From positions 14,870,876-14,934,875 of the forward strand of contig NC_057789.1 in the NCBI RefSeq assembly GCF_014905175.1: DNA of 64,000 nt, written 5' to 3'. The position numbers were made by a program, and so were the translations under genes. The notes under the pieces were generated by a model that searched no databases, had not been told where the DNA came from, and saw nothing but the letters and a program-made list of their open reading frames with translations. This DNA is from Aphidius gifuensis (taxonomy: Eukaryota > Arthropoda > Insecta > Hymenoptera > Braconidae). Shown piece after piece: positions 58,634-64,000 of this stretch. Numbering within the stretch: the stretch's first letter is position 1; each line of letters starts with the position of its first letter.

Positions 58634-59446
58634 ATGATCTCGCTGTTGAAAAAAGAAAATGTTAAATTGCTAAATAATGCCGTATACGGAAAGTGTATTG
58701 AAAATGTAAGAAAACAGAAAGATGTTGAAATGGTTACTAGTTGGGAAAATAGATATGGTGCTAAATACTATATTCAACAACCGAATTTCCATAGTCTAAC
58801 AGTATTTGGGGAAGATATTGTTATTATTAAAATGAATCGAACGAAAATTAATTTTAATAAACCCGTCTATGTAGAATTTTCAATACTTGATATATCAAAA
58901 ACATGTCTTTATGACTTTCATTAAAATTATATAAAATCTGAATTTGGTAACAAAGCAAAATTAATGTATCACGACACAGACAGTTTATTATATAATTTTA
59001 ATTTTAATATTTATGAAGAAATATAAAAAAAGTTTAGATAAATTTGATACTTCAGATTATTCTAAAAATAATATTTTCTAAATGCCTCGTGTAAACAAAA
59101 AAGTACTTGGACTTATGAAAGATGAAAGCTGTGAAAAAATTATAGCTGAATTCATTGGTTTAAGAGCTAAACTCTATACATTTCGTGTTCTTGGAGAAAA
59201 AAAGATACTAAAAGAGCAAAAGGGGTAAAAAGTTCAACATTAAAAGAAATTACTTTTGAGGATTATAAAAAATGTCTTTTTGACCATGAACTATTAACAA
59301 TAACTCAGTATTTAATTAGAAGTAAGATACATAAAGCAAATACTATAGCACAAAAGAAAATAGCATTGAGTTGGTTAGATGATAAAAGACAATTGTCACC
59401 AAATACAACTGATACTGTGCCATGGGGTTATAAAATAAAAAGATAA
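58634..59446 (+). pseudogene. Polinton/Maverick protein-primed DNA polymerase B, C-terminal part
   Basis: KLLNNAVYGKCIENVRKQ matches the motif-B region. KLMYHDTDSLLYNF holds the DTDS metal-binding motif C. The end, TTDTVPWGYKIKR then TAA at 59444-59446, is the family C-terminus. The frame is broken: TAA at 58922-58924 within YDFHYN, a further shift near 59023, TAA at 59079-59081, and a shift near 59200. About 270 codons remain; the exonuclease and most of the palm are missing. It converges on the integrase of the same element, the usual Polinton arrangement. Confidence 0.82.
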
Positions 59447-59502
59447 TTAACATATTTTTATGATTTTTTATTTATTCCAAAATTATAATATATATATTTT
59501 AT

Positions 59503-60394
59503 TTACAGGTCTGATTCATTTATCCAACTATTGTGCGAGTCATCAAAACCTAACCATTTTACATATAATTTATTACTACGTTTTTTCACTACTTTTTCGA
59601 TTAAATAAATGTCAGGATATTTTACTTTTGTCAATTCTTCCTCATAGAATCCTCCTTCAATTGGATGATCTTTATAATCAATGAGCTTATAAGTAACTGG
59701 ATCCGTATTTTTTACTTCCTTGATTGTAAAAATTTCTGTAGTAAAGTTTGGTGTATATCCTTTCTCGAAAAGATTTTTGTATTTACTAATTCGAACTTTA
59801 TCACCAACTTTGAATTTATTTATAATTTTTCGATTTACTTTAAAATTTTCATAAACATTTTTCAATAGTTGCTTTTTATTTGTTTTATTTATAGCTATTG
59901 GTTTCGTTTTTATTGTTCTGTGTTTTGAGTTATTATAATTTCCAAGCAGACAGATAAAATTCCTAACCACTTGCAGGATCCTTGATTAGTAAATTTTTCC
60001 CACATTTTATTTTTCAGAGTTCTATTGAAACGTTCAACAATTGATGCTTGAATTATTGCATAAGAGCTTGAAATTCCTTGTTGTAAAATTCTTTTCCTCG
60101 GTCAACATGTAATTTTTTTGGAATACGTCCTTCATCAAGTACAGATTTCATTGCTGCAGTGACATCTTTTCCAGTTTTTGATTTTATTGGTATAGCCCAT
60201 GCAAATTTTGAAAATACATTAATAATTGTGAGCAAATGTTTATAGTTTCAATTAACAGATTTATAAGCTTGCATGTGAACTAGATCTGCTTGCCAAGTTT
60301 CATCCAATCCTCTAATGTCAACATGACGGCGAGTATAATTTCTCCGAGCGGGTCTGTGTAGCTCATGAGCAACTACTGCTTTTTTATGATCCAT
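59503..60394 (-). pseudogene. Polinton/Maverick retroviral-type integrase with chromodomain
   Basis: From MDHKKAVVAHELHRPARR the frame reads DETWQADLVHM (first catalytic Asp), NVFSKFAWAIPIKSKTGK, HVDRGKEFYNK (second Asp), then after a frame change SIVERFNRTLKNKMW (catalytic Glu). A downstream frame gives KFKVGDKVRISKYKNLFEKG and a C-terminal chromodomain (LYVKWLGFDDSHNSWINESDL), ending at 59503. Defects: TGA at 60248-60250, a deletion or shift after FQALMQ near 60050, and another shift near 59960. In Polintons this enzyme inserts the element. It is inactive here. Confidence 0.85.
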
Positions 60395-61780
60395 TTAAAC
60401 GATTTTCAAGTGTCCTGATATGATTATCCAAGATTGTCAATTTTTTTATTATTTTAATTTCCAAATTTCCAATTTCAGTGCTTAATGTATTGAGTGATTT
60501 TTCAAAATTCAGTTTGAAATTCTCAAAGGTGATTCGATGAAGTTAATCTGGACTCCAATGTCTGAATGGATTCTATATTTTGGAGTGAAAGACTTTGTGC
60601 TGTTTCAAATTCAAGACGATAATTCCTAATGAATTCTTGAAATTGAGACTGAAGTGAATTGGCTATTATATTATTATTATCAACATCATCTCGTAGAGAT
60701 TTATTTAATTGATATAAAATTCGTGTTTCTTCTTTTATGATTGCCTTAGTAATTTTAACAGATGTTGCATCATTCTACTGGATCAGCAACATTACTTAAT
60801 CGTTTATTATTTATATCATAATGTCCATCTGATGTTCGTTTAAAACCATCACCTGGAGGACCTCGAACACTTTGTAATGAACTTTTAGTATGGTTTGGAT
60901 TACCGGCTGCTTGGGAAGTCAATATTAATCAAAGACGATCAATAAGTGTATTTGGATCATCCCAATGAATGTAATCAAATTTGTTACTTTTGTTTGTAAC
61001 CTTATAACGAGGTAGCGATGTTCCAGTTTTTGTTGTAGGTTTCATGAATGGTGAAATATATTTTTCTTACTTGGCATTTGTTTCTTTTCTCAGTCCACCA
61101 TTAGGTTTAAAATATCTATACTGAGCATTTGTTAATTTGATAATTTTGATGAAATTTTTTTTATCATCATTATTTATTAATGAGTCATCAACTTTATAAT
61201 TGAAAAAGAGTTCCAATAAACCTGGCGTCTCTCGATAATTTTTATCTTCAATGAAGATTTTATTATTTTCAAATTTAATATTTGAGTTTCCAAACATAAG
61301 ATTATTATCAAGTTTCCGTACTAAAAATCCTGTTGATTGAGTTTTACTGACATCGACTTTTTTCATATATTTTTCATTATTTTTCGAAAAAGAAGTATCT
61401 AGTGGAGGGGCTGTTTGATCAAGTGGCTCTCTTACAGAATTCTCATCAAACTTATCAAACGTTTCATAAAAAACATCATTATCATCATTATCTTCCTCTT
61501 TTGCTTGTTCTTCTTTCACAACATTATTTTCAAGTTCATTTTTTACTTCGTTTTTTATATCACTTGTTGTTGTTTTTTGATTCACCAATTTCTTCAAAGG
61601 TGTTACAATAAGCTTAAATATATCACTTGCATATTTTTCTGAAGCGTCTTGATTCATTTTTAACATTTTATGTTTACGACGTATTGCATCGCTAGCTTTT
61701 GTAATCTGATACAGATCATTTTTTTCTTTATCGAACATTTTACTAGTCGTGTTGATGCTCTCACACTTCCCGATCAGCAA
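60384..61780 (-). pseudogene. Polinton-associated ORF with fibre-like and coiled-coil tail
   Basis: The N-terminal part (61780-61070) is charged and includes ETPGLLELFFNYK and TNAQYRYFKPNGG. It continues in frame through TAA at 61067-61069 to YIHWDDPNTLIDRL, TGA, then SQAAGNPNHTKS and YDINNKRLSNVADPVE. After shifts near 60768 and 60530, a long helical stretch follows (EETRILYQLNKSL, NTLSTEIGNLEIK, IRTLENRLNGS). The stop overlaps the integrase start by 11 bases. This conserved ORF sits beside the integrase in arthropod Mavericks. The NKRLSNVADPVEN-DAT segment resembles repeats of phage and virus tail-fibre proteins, so a virion or attachment role is possible (inference). Confidence 0.7.
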
Positions 61781-61784
61781 AGAA

Positions 61785-62475
61785 ACGTTATGAAATTAAT
61801 TTTTTCTACGTTTTTTCCGAAACGTTTCTTAAAAAGGTATTTAAAATGTTTATAAAACGTATCAGAGGTTTTTGATTTACTGAAACTAAAAAAAAAACGT
61901 TTCTATAGTCTTTTTCAGAAATCAATCTGAAATGTTTTAAAAATAACGTCATAAATACATATCAAGTGAATAGATTTAGAAATGTTTCTGTACAAACGTT
62001 TCGAAAATGCTTTATAAACGTTTTTAATCTATCAATCTTATTATAAATATAAACTAGTACCTAAAATGCGTGTCTAATATGTTTTCAAAAAAGTCTTCCT
62101 CGAACGTTACGAGTTTAACATTTTATATATGTTTTCATAAAACGATTGAAAAATCATTCTGTGCATCGTAATAACAAATTATATTTTAGACGTTAAAAAA
62201 AAATTTCAGGATTACTTGTTGTATTGCGTTTCTTTGAAAGTAATAAAAAAGCTATTAAACAGAGATTTTTAAGATGTTTTTGAAATGTGAAAAATATATG
62301 TATCGAATACATTGGAGCCAAATGGTATTTGATATGTTACATAAAATATGTATGAAAAACGTTATGTACGTAACAATCCAAAACGTTTTTATAAAATTAT
62401 AAAAAAATATATTTAACGTGCTTACTAAATAGGCTTTTAAAACGTTGAAATATATATGTGTTATAAACAATGCAG
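61785..62475. repeat. AACGTT-rich AT tract
   Basis: AAACGTTT, AACGTTA, AAACGT and close variants occur at least fifteen times in about 690 bp, in palindromic form and irregular spacing (for example 61818-61828, 61899-61905, 61996-62003, 62382-62390, 62440-62446). No tandem period was obvious and no gene is seen. Confidence 0.5.
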
Positions 62476-63392
62476 GCAAACACATTGAAAACGAATTTTA
62501 ATTACTTGAAAAATTCAAAAAGCAAAAAAATTTATGATAGGCTGGTGGTTTATTTTTTTATTCAAATTATTTAATGTTTAGTGATTTTCGCAATTGAATC
62601 TCATTTTTTCCCGTACAATTACTCAAACTCGGAGAACAAAAAAACCGTAGTATATTAAATATACTAGCCATTAAATAAAGTCATAAAATAAAAACAAAAA
62701 AGTTATTCTTCTATTATTTTTCTACTCATTCATTTATTATTGAATTGTTCATAACAATAAATTATCTTATCTATAGCCATGATATTTTTTTCCAACTCTC
62801 AACTGAACTAAAAGGTCATCTATAGAAAGACGTCGAAGCCTAAATAGTCTTCAGCTTAAAGACCAGGGTCTTTCATCTCAGGTAGTTTACGTTTTTCCTT
62901 TTTGTCTTTCTTCACTATTGTGCATAAAAAGAACCCTGTGGAGAAAGTTTGATCGTTTGAATTAATTTTATTTCCGATATAATGTATAACTATGTATGAT
63001 ATTGGAGATATGCATTTAATAATGAAACAGTAAATTTTCACATAAATTAAATTTTTCATTTTTAAATTCGGACATAAATTAATTTGTAAAACCCGGAATT
63101 CTGGGAACGGAAACGGCTTTTTTTTCCTTTTTCAATGCCCTGCCAATTTTTGGAAATAAAAATAAAAGGTATTGAACAAAAAAGGAGGGGATACAGCTTT
63201 CATTCCAGTTGAAGCAAATGTGAGCTGACCTTTTTAGTCTAAGGTTCGCACTAAACAAGTTCTCTATTCACTAAAGACTGCAGTGTAATATTTTATAGTT
63301 AAAATTAAATATCTAATTATATAATTTCCAATATTGATATTTGTATCTCTTCAACACTAACTTTTGTATTAATTATTATAACACTGTTAACT
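62476..63392. other. Unassigned AT-rich stretch upstream of the last ORF
   Basis: No gene or clear repeat was seen. It may contain the promoter and 5' UTR of the ORF at 63393. Confidence 0.4.
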
Positions 63393-64000
63393 ATGTCACT
63401 GCCAATCCGAGTGAGATCATGGAAAAGATCACAAAAGTATGCATTTATTAAAAAAACTATTGAGCAAGAATTTAAGAGTTTCGTAAGTGAATCCTCCAGT
63501 TCTAGTGATAACATTATTAGTGATGAGATTAGTGACAATAATGAAATTAGTAATGAAATTCATCTTGATATTAGTCAGGATTTAAATTATAATAACAAGG
63601 CTTGCAGTGTGATCGAGCTTAGTAATTCTAGTTGCGAAGATTCGATGAATGATTTTTGCAGTGATACAGACTTGTTGGATGACACATGTGAATATACTGA
63701 AAAAAATCATATTCCGCCTCCTGTAAGCACACCTGAAGTTACTATCTCTGACGTATTGAAAACATATGCTATTCAATGTAACGTTCCTCGCAGCAACTTG
63801 CGAGTGCTCATGAATTTATTGCAGCCAATTCACAATGAATTACCAAAAGATCCGAGAACAATACTTAAAGGACCAACTAAAGTCTTAGTTGAGCCAATGG
63901 GTAAAGGCCATTATTATTATTTTGGTATAGTTTCAATGGTTCGACACCGAATGAATTATGAAAGTGACATTCCTAGCCTACTTATTCTACATTTTAATAT
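63393..64000 (+). CDS. Transposase-associated family protein, N-terminal part (runs off window)
   Basis: An open frame of 202 codons from ATG at 63393 continues past the window end. The first ~100 residues are Ser/Asp/Asn-rich and probably disordered. A conserved-looking region follows: VSTPEVTISDVLKTYAIQCN, VLMNLLQPIHNELPKDPRTI and GKGHYYYFGIVSMVRH. The LPKDxRTxLKxP word followed by Y.hFG is, from memory, typical of a multicopy invertebrate family often labelled transposase domain-containing. Its catalytic part would lie beyond the window. There are no stops or frameshifts, so it may be a young copy. It could instead be a domesticated gene. Confidence 0.65.
   Translation, partial: MSLPIRVRSWKRSQKYAFIKKTIEQEFKSFVSESSSSSDNIISDEISDNNEISNEIHLDISQDLNYNNKACSVIELSNSSCEDSMNDFCSDTDLLDDTCEYTEKNHIPPPVSTPEVTISDVLKTYAIQCNVPRSNLRVLMNLLQPIHNELPKDPRTILKGPTKVLVEPMGKGHYYYFGIVSMVRHRMNYESDIPSLLILHFN

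Overview
This is AT-rich animal nuclear DNA, almost certainly from an insect and probably a hymenopteran. The evidence is a multi-exon Trabid/ZRANB1-type deubiquitinase gene, a decayed Polinton/Maverick, a Bel/Pao fragment, a SWIM zinc-finger relic, and very many nested non-autonomous DNA transposons. There are no bacterial-type genes, rRNA or convincing tRNA. The order-level assignment is an inference from the Trabid C-terminal tail and the repeat-associated gene families. Family names are recalled, not searched.

Layout. (1) 1-9767: the Trabid orthologue runs on the minus strand in five coding exons that splice in frame to 712 codons. Its fourth intron is about 5.6 kb of palindromic repeats. 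(2) 9768-28033: a nested transposon cluster. Exact 8-bp, 3-bp and 2-bp target-site duplications (TSDs) define hAT-like, CWG-target and CCCTGG-ended elements. Removing four of them with one copy of each TSD leaves a continuous 107-codon reading frame on the plus strand, apparently an exon blown apart by insertions. A SWIM zinc-finger pseudogene lies at 20.4-20.9 kb. (3) 28034-37807: more nesting, with two TTAA-flanked elements inside a 3.1 kb element inside a hAT-like element, a 253-bp family with 3-bp TSDs, and a 2 kb hAT-like element filled with satellite. (4) 37808-54149: about 16.3 kb of a satellite whose ~200-215 bp monomer is itself a long inverted repeat built on TAGCTAAGGAAAAG words. 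It shows higher-order structure and patches that look like poorly polished assembly. (5) 54150-57430: a THAP-like gene remnant cut off by the satellite, then a 2.2 kb foldback element with ~0.7 kb arms. (6) 57690-61780: Bel/Pao debris and a partial Polinton (DNA polymerase B facing a chromodomain integrase and a coiled-coil/fibre-like ORF), all broken. (7) 63393-64000: the start of an intact ORF of a transposase-associated family, running off the window.

The one gene likely to serve the host is Trabid. The most unusual feature is the palindromic satellite. The same sequence appears inside three differently ended hAT-like terminal-inverted-repeat elements and as a free 16 kb array, which suggests that satellite expansion happens inside, or is spread by, foldback DNA transposons.
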